14,805 nt of DNA from Rikenellaceae bacterium (GCA_900769145.1 CAAGFN010000177.1:1-14805); one strand, 5' to 3'; shown: positions 6,780 through 14,805, numbered from the stretch's first letter. The notes: generated by a model not told the origin, from the sequence alone. A program made the numbers and translations.

Positions 6780-8414
6780 TTAGAGTTCGACATAATCTTC
6801 TTCGTCCATAATCTCCGAGCCGTTGTCAGGATCAAATACAGGGTCATAAGAAGGGTCCTCAGGATCCGGATCCGAGAAATCAGGCTCCACCGGCCGGCCG
6901 TCAACAGCGACCAATGCCTTCAGATACAATTCTGACAACTGGCTGAGATGGACATCACGCCATCCACCTGTCGGATGTATTTTAATATAACTGCCAGTCC
7001 TTGAGGCAATTGATTTTTCCTCTGGGATTTCATACCAGAAAGTGCCTATCTCTTTTGGAATCTCAGTTGCATTCAGGACAAGATTCCATTTGTTCCCGTC
7101 ATTGCAAGTCTGGTAATTACGCCAGCTTCCGCCTTCCTGCATCGTCTTGAACTCAAATGACTTGGCCATAAAGAACTCGCAATCCTTGAGGTCGTGGTTC
7201 CAAGGGAAATCATAGTTACCTTTGGTGATTCCGACCTTGCCGGCCACTACCGGCTCTCCCAAGTCTATTACAATTGCTATTTCCGGGATATCCCTTCTTT
7301 TACTGAACAGATGGCAGCCGTATTTTGTGCTGTTCTCATAGTCGTAGTCATCCTCGCCAGTGCCCACCTTAGGTCCATCCCACAAGGATATCCAGGTCGT
7401 CATATCATCCGAGTCACAGACAACCATACCGGTATGGTTCGGATATTCCCATCTCTGGTCGCTGTTTGAGAAAACCACTTTCCATTTGGACTTGTCTATA
7501 TCTTCATATGAATATTTCGGGCCTGTCACTATGATGTACTTGACAACATCGGTGACTCCGATTGAAGATTCTTCTTTGCTGAATTTCAGCGGCAGGAGAT
7601 ATAAACGGTCTGATTCAAGTCCCTGACGTGTCAGTTTGAGAGTAGCAACGGATTTATCCGCCAGCGCAGGAATGTCAAACGGGGCAATTTCATAAGATGA
7701 CTCAGGAAGAATTGAATAATCTGTGCCATTTTCCGCATTATATTCATTGACAAGTGATTCATCAGGGACTCCGACGGTGCAGCGCGAGTCTTCAGTGCCG
7801 TCACTTGCATAATCAATGACAGCCTTTATTTCCAGGCTTGTCTCCCCGAAAAGAATCTCGACGAACTCGGCATCCTCTTTAAACCACCGGATTAAAGGAT
7901 TGCTGATATGGAACTTAAGCAGCATCTTGTTTCCTGATTCGTTCACGGTATTCAACCGGCTTGTCAAAGATAGAGGGAGAATGACATCCCGGTCAGGATT
8001 CGCTTCAGCCAACTTGAAGATTTTTTCAGGATATACAACATATTTTACATACCGGAAACTCTTGTCAGCAGGAATCACCACATCGTTCATCTCAGGGAAA
8101 GAGAACATTTCACTGTCAATGCTGACGAATTCATCAGGCGAAAGATAACCGAAAGCCTCACAAGTCTCTTCATCTGACAGTATTTCGAATTGACCAGATG
8201 CAGCCAAATCCGGCTTGCCGCCTCCTTTGAGGAGCAGCAATGAATCGGTGACCTGGGAAATCTTGCTCCCATAGCGGAATTCCCTCACTCCCGAATCTTT
8301 GATTGACAGCACTGTCTCATATTCAGGAGGGAAAAGATTATATTGAGAATCATTGCAGGCGACAACACAGAACGCCGCAAGCAACACAATGGTATTCAGT
8401 ATTTTAATTTTCAT
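6780..8414 (-). CDS. Surface glycan-binding lipoprotein: two DUF1735-like domains, discoidin-like domain, acidic tail
   Basis: A 544-aa lipoprotein directly after susD, the usual place of the SusE-like surface glycan-binding protein. The signal peptide ends in VVAC, with lipid Cys20. Two DUF1735 (BT_3987-type) Ig-like domains follow: about 35-170 (EAFGYLSPDEF, VIPADKSFRYVKYVVYP, DVILPLSL) and about 183-300 (DESLVNEYNAENGTDYSILP, then SDRLYLLPLKFS), the second being the clearer match. Residues about 300-500 form a discoidin-like module (WKVVFSN, DLKDCEFF, YQTCNDGNKW, RTGSYIKIHPT) homologous to that of the next gene. The last ~35 residues (from about 510) form a proline-spaced acidic tail (SDPDPEDP, FDPDNG, MDEEDYVEL) with about 15 Asp/Glu. 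The carbohydrate-binding role is inferred from architecture and position. It starts 22 bp after susD. Confidence 0.87.
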   Translation of the reverse strand: MKIKILNTIVLLAAFCVVACNDSQYNLFPPEYETVLSIKDSGVREFRYGSKISQVTDSLLLLKGGGKPDLAASGQFEILSDEETCEAFGYLSPDEFVSIDSEMFSFPEMNDVVIPADKSFRYVKYVVYPEKIFKLAEANPDRDVILPLSLTSRLNTVNESGNKMLLKFHISNPLIRWFKEDAEFVEILFGETSLEIKAVIDYASDGTEDSRCTVGVPDESLVNEYNAENGTDYSILPESSYEIAPFDIPALADKSVATLKLTRQGLESDRLYLLPLKFSKEESSIGVTDVVKYIIVTGPKYSYEDIDKSKWKVVFSNSDQRWEYPNHTGMVVCDSDDMTTWISLWDGPKVGTGEDDYDYENSTKYGCHLFSKRRDIPEIAIVIDLGEPVVAGKVGITKGNYDFPWNHDLKDCEFFMAKSFEFKTMQEGGSWRNYQTCNDGNKWNLVLNATEIPKEIGTFWYEIPEEKSIASRTGSYIKIHPTGGWRDVHLSQLSELYLKALVAVDGRPVEPDFSDPDPEDPSYDPVFDPDNGSEIMDEEDYVEL

Positions 8415-8436
8415 ATATCATTCATTTTATGTTGAT

Positions 8437-10392
8437 TCAATATCCAGGCGCCTGTACAAGATTCGGATTGGAATATACCTCATCGTTGGAAACAGGAAGA
8501 AGATACATTCTGTCATTCCATTCAAACGGCTGGGCTATATTCACAACCGTATTGAAGGAAGAGAAACTTGGAGACTTCTGTATAGCGTTCAATCCCTTGT
8601 AATTCGCTTTTGACATAGTGGAATTGCCAAGAAGATACCGTCTGATATCATAATATCTGTATCCTTCAAGATAACATTCCACGAATCTTTCATCAAGTAC
8701 CGCATCAAGGACAGTTTTTCCATTCTCCGCCAATGCGCCTGAAGTCCATTCAGGGATGCCGGCTCTCCGTCTGATCTTGTTCAGCCACTCGATAGCTGCT
8801 GCATCGTTGCCGCACTGGGCTTCACACTCCGCCATCTCAAGATACATTTCTCCAAGGCGGATAAGAGAAAGCGGAGTTCTCGGAAGGTTGCTGCTCCAGC
8901 CTATTCCGGTGTAATAGAAATTTGGATTCACCCACTTCTTGTTGAGGAATCCGGTAACACTGTAATTACGCGTACCCCAGATATCGGCATCGTAACCGGT
9001 CTTGGTGTTGCTCCTCATTTCGAGGTATAGCGGAGAGCCTCCAGCTATTTTTGTAGAATACTGATCCCCGTCGAAGGCGATAGCCGCATAATATCTCGGC
9101 TCTCTTCCTACGTTGATCCGGGTAATGTCAGAATTGGAAAGCCCGGCGGAGGTGAAATATTCGGATTCTGGAACGAAAGCAGGATCATCCGTCGGAAGGA
9201 GACCGTCTTTCGTGAAGAAGTGGCTAACAGTGTAAAGAGTAGGCGACAATCCGCCCCAGCCTCCAATATTCTGTCCCAACTCATTCTTCATTACGAAATG
9301 CGGGATTGAGGACATTGCGGTATTATGGCTGTCTATACCTCTGTTCATCGGAACAAGTCCCCATATTATCTCCTTGTTTCCGTCCTGCGGGGAAGTGGCC
9401 ATAAGATAACGAAGCATCACGACTGTTTTCTTGAATGCGACAGCCGCCTCGTCATCGCCAAGGGCAGGAATGTCAGGAAGCCCTATGTCGTTGTTCTCCC
9501 TCAGGAGCTCGGAGTTCTCGATGTCAAACAGGGCATGTCCTGAGTTCTCGGCCGCCTCAATGGCCTCACGGCAAGCGATGCGGGCTCTTTCCCATTTGCC
9601 GCTGTCCTCAGTCTGGCTGACAAGCGCAAGCCCATACCCGGGAGTCTCGTAGGTCTTGTTTTTCCAGGTCGGATTCGGGAAGTTGCCGTTCCATATAGGC
9701 GAGGCTGCGAGAAGAAGCAGTCTTGCCTTGAGCGCCTTGCATATAATTGAGGTCGCTCTGCCATAATATGCCTGATTGCTATGGCTTGCAGGAAGGAATT
9801 CCGCCGCCTCGTCAAACAGATCCGCGATATAGTCCACACAGTAATCAAAATGAGACCGTCCGGGGAAGTCCTCCTTAGGCATATTGGAATTTATGAAAGA
9901 GTCCACGATCGGAATAGGCCCGTACAACTGGAGAAGCCTGAGATGATAATAGGCCTTCAGGAACTTTGCCTCGGCGACGTATTGCGCCTTGTCGTTCGGA
10001 TTCATCACCGGATCGTGCTCCTGAATCAGTTTGAGGAACAGGTTGCAGTATCCAATTCCGTTGTACCACACCTGCCAAGGATATGCGCTGTCTCCATTTA
10101 TCGATGATGGGGTAATGGCATCCCACTGAGTCCTCGAACCCATAACCTCCCATTCCTGAGGGACAACTGCCTCGTCCGTTCCGCCCATATCCGCATTCCT
10201 GTACATAGGCATAGATACATCCTCCTGCGCATAGGAATAGCAGGAGTACAGCATATTCAGAGTAGTGGCCTCGTCCACCACCATGTCGTTCGTGTCAGGC
10301 TGCTCCGGCGGAACCACATTCAGGTAACTGCAGGATAGCACGGAAGCCAGAACTGCAAGAAGAGCGGCTGCTTTATATGTTTTCATTGTCAT
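8437..10392 (-). CDS. susD: SusD/RagB-family outer-membrane lipoprotein (glycan capture)
   Basis: A 651-aa SusD-like lipoprotein that forms the hinged lid over the SusC channel and delivers glycan to it. The signal peptide ends in VLSC (lipid Cys21), followed by SYLNVVPPEQPD, the typical mature SusD start. TPR-like helices follow (NLFLKLI, AKFLKAYYHLRLLQLYGPIPIV at about 143-164). The C-terminal half has LIRLGEMYLEMAECEAQCG, EWLNKIRRRAGIPEW, LDERFVECYLEGYRYYDIRRY and the characteristic end MYLLPVSNDEVYSNPNLVQAPGY. Length is normal for the family. The start could be ATG 10390-10392 (used) or ATG 10384-10386 two codons later, which gives a more typical MKTYK signal. It lies 8 bp after susC, so the pair is certainly co-transcribed. 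The symbol denotes family membership and not starch use. Confidence 0.96.
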   Translation of the reverse strand: MTMKTYKAAALLAVLASVLSCSYLNVVPPEQPDTNDMVVDEATTLNMLYSCYSYAQEDVSMPMYRNADMGGTDEAVVPQEWEVMGSRTQWDAITPSSINGDSAYPWQVWYNGIGYCNLFLKLIQEHDPVMNPNDKAQYVAEAKFLKAYYHLRLLQLYGPIPIVDSFINSNMPKEDFPGRSHFDYCVDYIADLFDEAAEFLPASHSNQAYYGRATSIICKALKARLLLLAASPIWNGNFPNPTWKNKTYETPGYGLALVSQTEDSGKWERARIACREAIEAAENSGHALFDIENSELLRENNDIGLPDIPALGDDEAAVAFKKTVVMLRYLMATSPQDGNKEIIWGLVPMNRGIDSHNTAMSSIPHFVMKNELGQNIGGWGGLSPTLYTVSHFFTKDGLLPTDDPAFVPESEYFTSAGLSNSDITRINVGREPRYYAAIAFDGDQYSTKIAGGSPLYLEMRSNTKTGYDADIWGTRNYSVTGFLNKKWVNPNFYYTGIGWSSNLPRTPLSLIRLGEMYLEMAECEAQCGNDAAAIEWLNKIRRRAGIPEWTSGALAENGKTVLDAVLDERFVECYLEGYRYYDIRRYLLGNSTMSKANYKGLNAIQKSPSFSSFNTVVNIAQPFEWNDRMYLLPVSNDEVYSNPNLVQAPGY

Positions 10393-10400
10393 ATCGAATA

Positions 10401-13400
10401 TTACAAGTTAAACTGAAGTCCAATGTTGAAGGTGCGTTGCAGCGGATACGAGTTAAAAGAGAGTTCCGGGTCCCAGTATTTGAACTTGGACCATACTGCC
10501 ACATTGTTGGCGCTGAAATACAATCTGAACCACTTGAACCGATATCCAAGCTCCAATGTCTTGAACCTCAGGAAATTACCGTTGCGCATCCAGAAGCTGC
10601 TCGGCTGTGTGTTGTTGGTTACCTGAGTTGTAAGAGTGCCCAGCCTCGGGTAGAGGACATTTGAATTGTCCGCACCTTCCGTCCAATGGCTGTCGGCAAT
10701 CCACTGCATGAGGTTGTTGTCGTTGGAGTCGTTGGCGCAGAACGGGCTGACGCCTGAAATCATAATCGTCCTTTTTGCGGAGCCGTTGAAGAATACGCTC
10801 ATATCAAGATTCTTCCACTGCATGCTGAGGCCGAAGCCGTACTGGATACGAGGCATTTCGCCGTAAGGGGAGAGCATTATCTGATCCTCGGAGGTGATGC
10901 TTCCATCTCCGTTGATGTCCCGATACTTGATATCTCCCGGCATGATGGTGCTTCCGAAGAGGGACTGGTCCGGACTCGCCTTGATCTCATCCTCGTCCTG
11001 GAACAGACCTTCCGCCACATAACCGTAAGTCGAACTCAACGGCTTGCCGGTTCTGGTCTGCCAGATGTATGGATAGTCCGGCTCGTCCACATACACGTAC
11101 TTGTTGCGCGAATACGAGTAGTTGAACCGTGCATCAAAAGTCCAGTCTTTTTGGAATGTCTTTGTCCAGTTGAAGCTCAACTCCAGACCCGTGTTGTCAA
11201 CTTTTCCGACATTGGCCCAAGGAATTGCGTTCTGATATCCGAGCACACTCGGGAATGAGGTCCTCTTCATAAGGATTCTGTCCCTCTTGTTCTTGAACCA
11301 GTCAACGGTGACATTCAGCTGGTCGAAGAATCTCATATCGACTCCAAGATCGAATTCCGACGCCCTTTCCCAATGCGCATCCTGAATAGGATACGCATTG
11401 ATGATCGGTCCGTTCTTGGTGAAGCTTCCGTCATATCCGGAATGGAACTGTCCGCCTCCGTACATATTGACATCACTCAGATAGAGGTAATGAGGCGCGC
11501 CGGCTACAAGTCCGGTCTCATCACTGCCGACCAGACCGTAGGAAGCCCTGAATTTCAGATAGTTCCATACAGTTGATATCCCGGACCAGAATTTCTCGTT
11601 GCTGGTTACCCAACCTACGGACATCGCAGGGAAGAACTCATATCTGCTGCCGGCCTCAATTCTCTCCGTTCCATTGTATCCGAAGTTGAACTCCGCAAGA
11701 TATCTGTTGGCATAGTCGTAGGTGACCCTGCCGGACAGACCCTGGTTTCTTTGAGGGAGGACGCTGTTGATGTATTCACGCATCATATACATCAGCATCG
11801 CGGAGACATTGTGCTGGCTGAAGCTCCTTTGGTAGTTCAGCCTCGCGTCGAAGTAGAACGTGTTGTCGCTGTTCCTCGTGACGCCGGTCTGGGAAATATA
11901 CTTTGTTCCTTCCTGAAGCTTTGTTAGGCTGTACTGTCCCGGTACATCATCAGATATGCTCGACTGATCGACGGAATACAGAAATGGAGTGAGATACCTT
12001 GAATAATAATTCTGTGACCAGTTGTTGAAATTGACAAGGGCGGACAACGACAGTCCTTCCGTGATGAAGTCAAATTTCTGGTTGAGGTTGAGCGATATGT
12101 TCAGCTTGTTGGCTCGTGTCTCCTGATAGGAGCTGAGCATATTCGCATAAGGATTCACGTAAAAACGCCCCGGCGACATTACTCCTGAACCGAACTTTAT
12201 GTGGTCGTCACCCTCATCAGACGGGAAGAACGCAGGGAACGATACCGGGTTGTTCTTGAATATCTGGTAGAAGATGTCGTTGGAGGAAATGCCCGGAGAC
12301 TTCGTGTTGGAAATCTGGGCATTCATCCTCAGGTCAATCTTGGTGTACGGGGTGATCTTGTAACCGATGTTGTTCTGGAATGTGTATGACCAGCGGTTAT
12401 AGTTGTTGTCATAGGACAGTGTCTGAGGGGTGTCAAGGATACCTCCGTCGTGGTTCATCTGGATGCTCATGTAGTAAACTACGGCGGATCCTCCTCCAGA
12501 AATGTTGACATTGGCCCTCTGGCTCATTGTGAATTTCTTGAACATCAGATCGTACCAGTCCACATCCGGATATACGTACGGATTCACGCCGGACGCGGTG
12601 TTTTTAATCTGCGTCTCCGAATATCTTGGGTTCGCTGATGGCGAACGGCTCAGAAGAGCCTCATTGTACGTGCGCATGTATGTTTCACCGTCAGCATACT
12701 TGACCACGTTGACCGGCTGAAGGAAAGACTGCTCGAAAGAGGCATTGATTCTCGCCTTAGTGTTCTCGGTTCCGGACTTGGTCGTGATCAGCATTACTCC
12801 ATTGGCACCGCGCGCACCGTAAATAGCGGTGGCAGAGGCATCTTTGAGAATGGAGAAATTGTCAATCGACTCTGCCGGCAAATTGTCGAGATCACCGACC
12901 GATATCTCCACGCCGTCGAGAAGAATCAAAGGTGTCGAGCGTCCGCCGAATGTGCTGATGCCGCGGATATAGAACTGCGAGGTCGAGCCCGGCTCTCCAC
13001 TTGATGTCACGGCTATCACACCGGATAGTTTTCCGGCCAGATTCGATGTCAGCGAAGAGGACGGGGATTTCAGCTCATCTCCTTTTATGGCTGCGATGGA
13101 GCCTGTCACGGACACTTTCTTCTGGGTGCCCGCTCCTACTACGACGACCCCTTCAAGCTCATTCTCCGAGGAGAGGGATATCTCAAGGAATCCGAGGTCG
13201 CCAATCCGGAAGTCACGCTGCTTGTATCCGACATACGACACCTCCAGAATTGTCCGGTTTGTCACTCCGTTGATGGAGAAGCGTCCGTCAATGTCAGAGA
13301 TGGCGATATTGTCGGAGCCTTGCATCCTGACAGTCGCCCCGATGAGCGGCGAACCGTCAGATTCATCAACGACGATACCGGAAACCGCCCTGAGATCCGA

Positions 13401-13733
13401 TTTCGGCTGAACAACTGTCGCGGTGGATTTCTTCAGTACTACTTCCTTGCCCTGTATGCGCCATACCACGTCCGTGCCTGAGAATACTTTTTCAAGTACT
13501 TTCTCAATCGGGCCGGTCAGGTCTATCCCCCTTACAGAGATTCCTGACATATCTTCCGCGTTGTAGAAGAAGATATAGTCGGTTGACTTCTGAATCTGTT
13601 CAATCACTTGAACAGCAGAGAGATTATTGCCGTGGACAGATACCTGTGCGGATGCCGTGGGCGCAATATCCAGCGACAATAGCACAGCCAGAAGAGCAAT
13701 AATGGCTGAAACTTTTTTGTGATGTTTCTTCAT
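10401..13733 (-). CDS. susC: SusC/RagA-family TonB-dependent transporter with STN signalling domain
   Basis: A 1110-aa outer-membrane beta-barrel that imports glycan fragments using TonB energy. The signal peptide is cleaved after ASA at residue 29. Domains: STN (about 38-101, VIEQIQKSTDYIFFYNAEDM, then VWRIQGKEVVLKK), carboxypeptidase-regulatory-like (about 116-188, VSGIVVDESDGSPLIGATV, LEVSYVGYKQRDF), TonB-box region (about 193-202, LEGVVVVGAG), plug (about 203-320, ending LKDASATAIYGARGANGVMLITT) and a long barrel ending TFNIGLQFNL. Near the C-terminus there is a GDIKYRDINGDGSIT segment, the Ca-binding-like loop common in SusC proteins. The STN domain is absent from ordinary SusC proteins. 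With fecR just upstream, it marks this as a transducer that reports substrate binding to an anti-sigma factor. It opens the tightly spaced PUL operon. Confidence 0.97.
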   Translation of the reverse strand: MKKHHKKVSAIIALLAVLLSLDIAPTASAQVSVHGNNLSAVQVIEQIQKSTDYIFFYNAEDMSGISVRGIDLTGPIEKVLEKVFSGTDVVWRIQGKEVVLKKSTATVVQPKSDLRAVSGIVVDESDGSPLIGATVRMQGSDNIAISDIDGRFSINGVTNRTILEVSYVGYKQRDFRIGDLGFLEISLSSENELEGVVVVGAGTQKKVSVTGSIAAIKGDELKSPSSSLTSNLAGKLSGVIAVTSSGEPGSTSQFYIRGISTFGGRSTPLILLDGVEISVGDLDNLPAESIDNFSILKDASATAIYGARGANGVMLITTKSGTENTKARINASFEQSFLQPVNVVKYADGETYMRTYNEALLSRSPSANPRYSETQIKNTASGVNPYVYPDVDWYDLMFKKFTMSQRANVNISGGGSAVVYYMSIQMNHDGGILDTPQTLSYDNNYNRWSYTFQNNIGYKITPYTKIDLRMNAQISNTKSPGISSNDIFYQIFKNNPVSFPAFFPSDEGDDHIKFGSGVMSPGRFYVNPYANMLSSYQETRANKLNISLNLNQKFDFITEGLSLSALVNFNNWSQNYYSRYLTPFLYSVDQSSISDDVPGQYSLTKLQEGTKYISQTGVTRNSDNTFYFDARLNYQRSFSQHNVSAMLMYMMREYINSVLPQRNQGLSGRVTYDYANRYLAEFNFGYNGTERIEAGSRYEFFPAMSVGWVTSNEKFWSGISTVWNYLKFRASYGLVGSDETGLVAGAPHYLYLSDVNMYGGGQFHSGYDGSFTKNGPIINAYPIQDAHWERASEFDLGVDMRFFDQLNVTVDWFKNKRDRILMKRTSFPSVLGYQNAIPWANVGKVDNTGLELSFNWTKTFQKDWTFDARFNYSYSRNKYVYVDEPDYPYIWQTRTGKPLSSTYGYVAEGLFQDEDEIKASPDQSLFGSTIMPGDIKYRDINGDGSITSEDQIMLSPYGEMPRIQYGFGLSMQWKNLDMSVFFNGSAKRTIMISGVSPFCANDSNDNNLMQWIADSHWTEGADNSNVLYPRLGTLTTQVTNNTQPSSFWMRNGNFLRFKTLELGYRFKWFRLYFSANNVAVWSKFKYWDPELSFNSYPLQRTFNIGLQFNL

Positions 13734-13868
13734 ACTCTTGATTTTTATTAGTTTTAGTTCTTTATAATTCGAAAATTAACTCGCCTCATATTTCCGGGTG
13801 GCGGATTCCCAAGCAGGTCAGAGCGTGGCCGTGACTGCTTGACCGATGAGGGAGGGGGCACGTGATTC
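13734..13868 (-). promoter_or_regulatory. fecR-susC intergenic region: hairpin and possible susC promoter
   Basis: A 135-bp gap, by far the longest inside the locus. Near the fecR side, the arms CAAGCAGGTCA (13810-13820) and TGACTGCTTG (13832-13841) pair as a 10-bp stem with one bulged G and an 11-nt GC-rich loop. No T-run follows it on the minus strand, so it is not a textbook terminator. The 70 bp before susC are AT-rich. A TAATTTTC (13771-13778, minus strand) resembles the Bacteroides -7 element TAnnTTTG with one mismatch, but no TTTG lies 19 nt upstream. The region probably holds the ECF-dependent susC promoter and its leader (inferred). Confidence 0.35.
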
Positions 13869-14711
13869 TTATTTGCTGATTCTATAGCCTCCGCTTTCCT
13901 TGCTGGACTTCAGATTGAGGATGAAACAGATTTTCTCGAGGACCGTGTTGCAGGAATCCTCCTGGAGAATCTGTCCGTTGATTTTCTGGGAGTTGTTCAG
14001 TTCCGTGGCAATGTCCACCTTGACTCCGTAACGCCATTCAATGAATTCCGCCATGGAGCTGAGGGAAGCGTTGAGAATCTGATACGTCCCGTTCTTCCAA
14101 CTGATGCCCTGGAATGCCGGAGTGACAAGTATCGACTGCTGATCAAGATTGAAGACCAGCTTGTTCTCCGGTTTTAGAGCTACCGTCTGGCCATTTGAAG
14201 TTGACACGAAGTCGATGGCTCCGGAATACAGCACTACGGAAATCTCATTCGAATTGTCGTTCTTGACTGAGAATGAGGTGCCTTTTACCTCTATATAAGA
14301 GGATTCCAGTTCTATCTTAAACCTTCTCTGGTCGGAGGTCTTGACTACGTCGAATACGGCGCTGCCTTTAAGCGATACTATTCTCTCGCTCTCCATCTCG
14401 GCGGGGCAGGAGAGAGTGCTTCCAGCATCCAACCATACCTTTGACCCGTCGGGAAGGATTATTTCCGTATTGGTTTCAGGGGCAAAGTCGAGCATCGCCA
14501 TTCTCTCCTCCGGGACGTCGTCTTTCCCGACAAAATGTACAATCGGAAGAAGGAGGGCGGCACAGGCCGCGATTGATGCGGCCGCCGTGGCAATCCTTTT
14601 CAATCGGATGCGCAGATGTATGTCTCGCCAGATTTTTTCCTCCAGGACCAGGTTGTCCCCCTTGCCGGGTGTTTGGTCCCAGAATGATTTCATATAGTCT
14701 TCAAAATTCAT
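13869..14711 (-). CDS. fecR: FecR-family anti-sigma factor (inner membrane)
   Basis: A 280-aa single-pass inner-membrane protein that controls an ECF sigma factor. The N-terminal ~38 residues are cytosolic and short. One hydrophobic segment spans about 40-61 (IATAAASIAACAALLLPIVHF). The periplasmic FecR domain (about 75-170) has the hallmark TEIILPDGSKVWLDAGSTL, ERIVSLKGSAVFDVV, and SYIEVKGTSFSV followed by VVLYSGAIDF. A DUF4974-like C-terminal domain (about 205-278) has FIEWRYGVKVDI and INGQILQEDSCNTVLEKICFIL; this is the part expected to meet the STN domain of SusC. Family members usually run to about 300-390 aa, so this one is slightly short, mainly at the N-terminus. It precedes susC on the same strand. 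The partner sigma factor gene is not within the window. Confidence 0.93.
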   Translation of the reverse strand: MNFEDYMKSFWDQTPGKGDNLVLEEKIWRDIHLRIRLKRIATAAASIAACAALLLPIVHFVGKDDVPEERMAMLDFAPETNTEIILPDGSKVWLDAGSTLSCPAEMESERIVSLKGSAVFDVVKTSDQRRFKIELESSYIEVKGTSFSVKNDNSNEISVVLYSGAIDFVSTSNGQTVALKPENKLVFNLDQQSILVTPAFQGISWKNGTYQILNASLSSMAEFIEWRYGVKVDIATELNNSQKINGQILQEDSCNTVLEKICFILNLKSSKESGGYRISK

Positions 14712-14805
14712 TTTTCCGTGGTTTTAGTAATTGTTAAAAAATAACCTGCTTCATTTTGGAGGCTCACCTATGCGGCCATTTGCGACTGTGACTTACCGTT
14801 GAGAA
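14712..14805. other. Upstream region of fecR, no gene identified
   Basis: These 94 bp hold the region just upstream of fecR. On the minus strand the only possible incoming reading frames end at 14764 or 14768 and show no recognisable ECF sigma factor tail. The sequence next to fecR is AT-rich (minus-strand TTATTTTTTAAC at about 14733-14744), as expected for a promoter or leader, but I see no convincing -33/-7 pair. Confidence 0.3.

Noticed and set aside
9431..9848. Several short open frames on both strands inside susD
   Set aside because: They overlap well-conserved susD coding sequence out of frame and show no domain or signal features.
14764..14805. 3' end of an ECF sigma factor gene at the right edge
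   Set aside because: Minus-strand frames there give only 11-13 codons, with no resemblance to a sigma region 4 end, so no call is justified.

Overview
This window comes from a member of the Bacteroidota, most likely the Bacteroidales. It carries an adjacent SusC/SusD pair, several lipoproteins with an N-terminal Cys followed by acidic residues, DUF1735 and fimbrillin-like domains, and a FecR anti-sigma factor. Shine-Dalgarno sequences are absent. The genus cannot be fixed from this sequence.

Layout, left to right. Positions 1-221 (+) hold the last ~73 codons of prmA, the ribosomal protein L11 methyltransferase gene. It converges on, and overlaps by 6 bp, a long RelA/SpoT-family (p)ppGpp synthetase gene (216-2393, -). 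Everything from there to the right edge is also on the minus strand. Read in the direction of transcription (right to left), it is a polysaccharide utilization locus (PUL): a FecR-type anti-sigma factor (14711-13869); a 135-bp gap with a hairpin; a SusC-type TonB-dependent transporter with an N-terminal STN signalling domain (13733-10401); SusD (10392-8437); a surface lipoprotein with two DUF1735-like domains plus a discoidin-like (F5/8 type C) domain and an acidic tail (8414-6780); a second surface lipoprotein with a fimbrillin-like N-terminus and a related discoidin-like C-terminus (6758-5166); a GH43-type five-bladed propeller lipoprotein (5151-4105); and a GH27 alpha-galactosidase-family lipoprotein with a C-terminal CBM6/35-like domain (4099-2474). 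From susC to the GH27 gene the gaps are only 5-22 bp, so these six genes look like one operon.

How they should work together: the two binding lipoproteins and SusD capture a glycan at the cell surface, the GH43 and GH27 lipoproteins trim it, and SusCD imports the products. Substrate-loaded SusC would signal through its STN domain to FecR and release an ECF sigma factor, whose gene is expected just beyond the right edge. The glycan is not known. GH27 plus GH43 suggests galactose- or arabinose-containing side chains, while ECF/FecR control is often linked to host glycans in Bacteroides.

The most interesting points are non-canonical residues in both enzymes' active-site motifs (GH27 CEW to CRW; GH43 RDP to GHP), the sharing of one discoidin-like module by two unrelated N-termini (one pilin-like), and the degenerate hydrolase site of the RelA protein. 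I see no tRNA, rRNA, CRISPR array, insertion sequence or phage gene.
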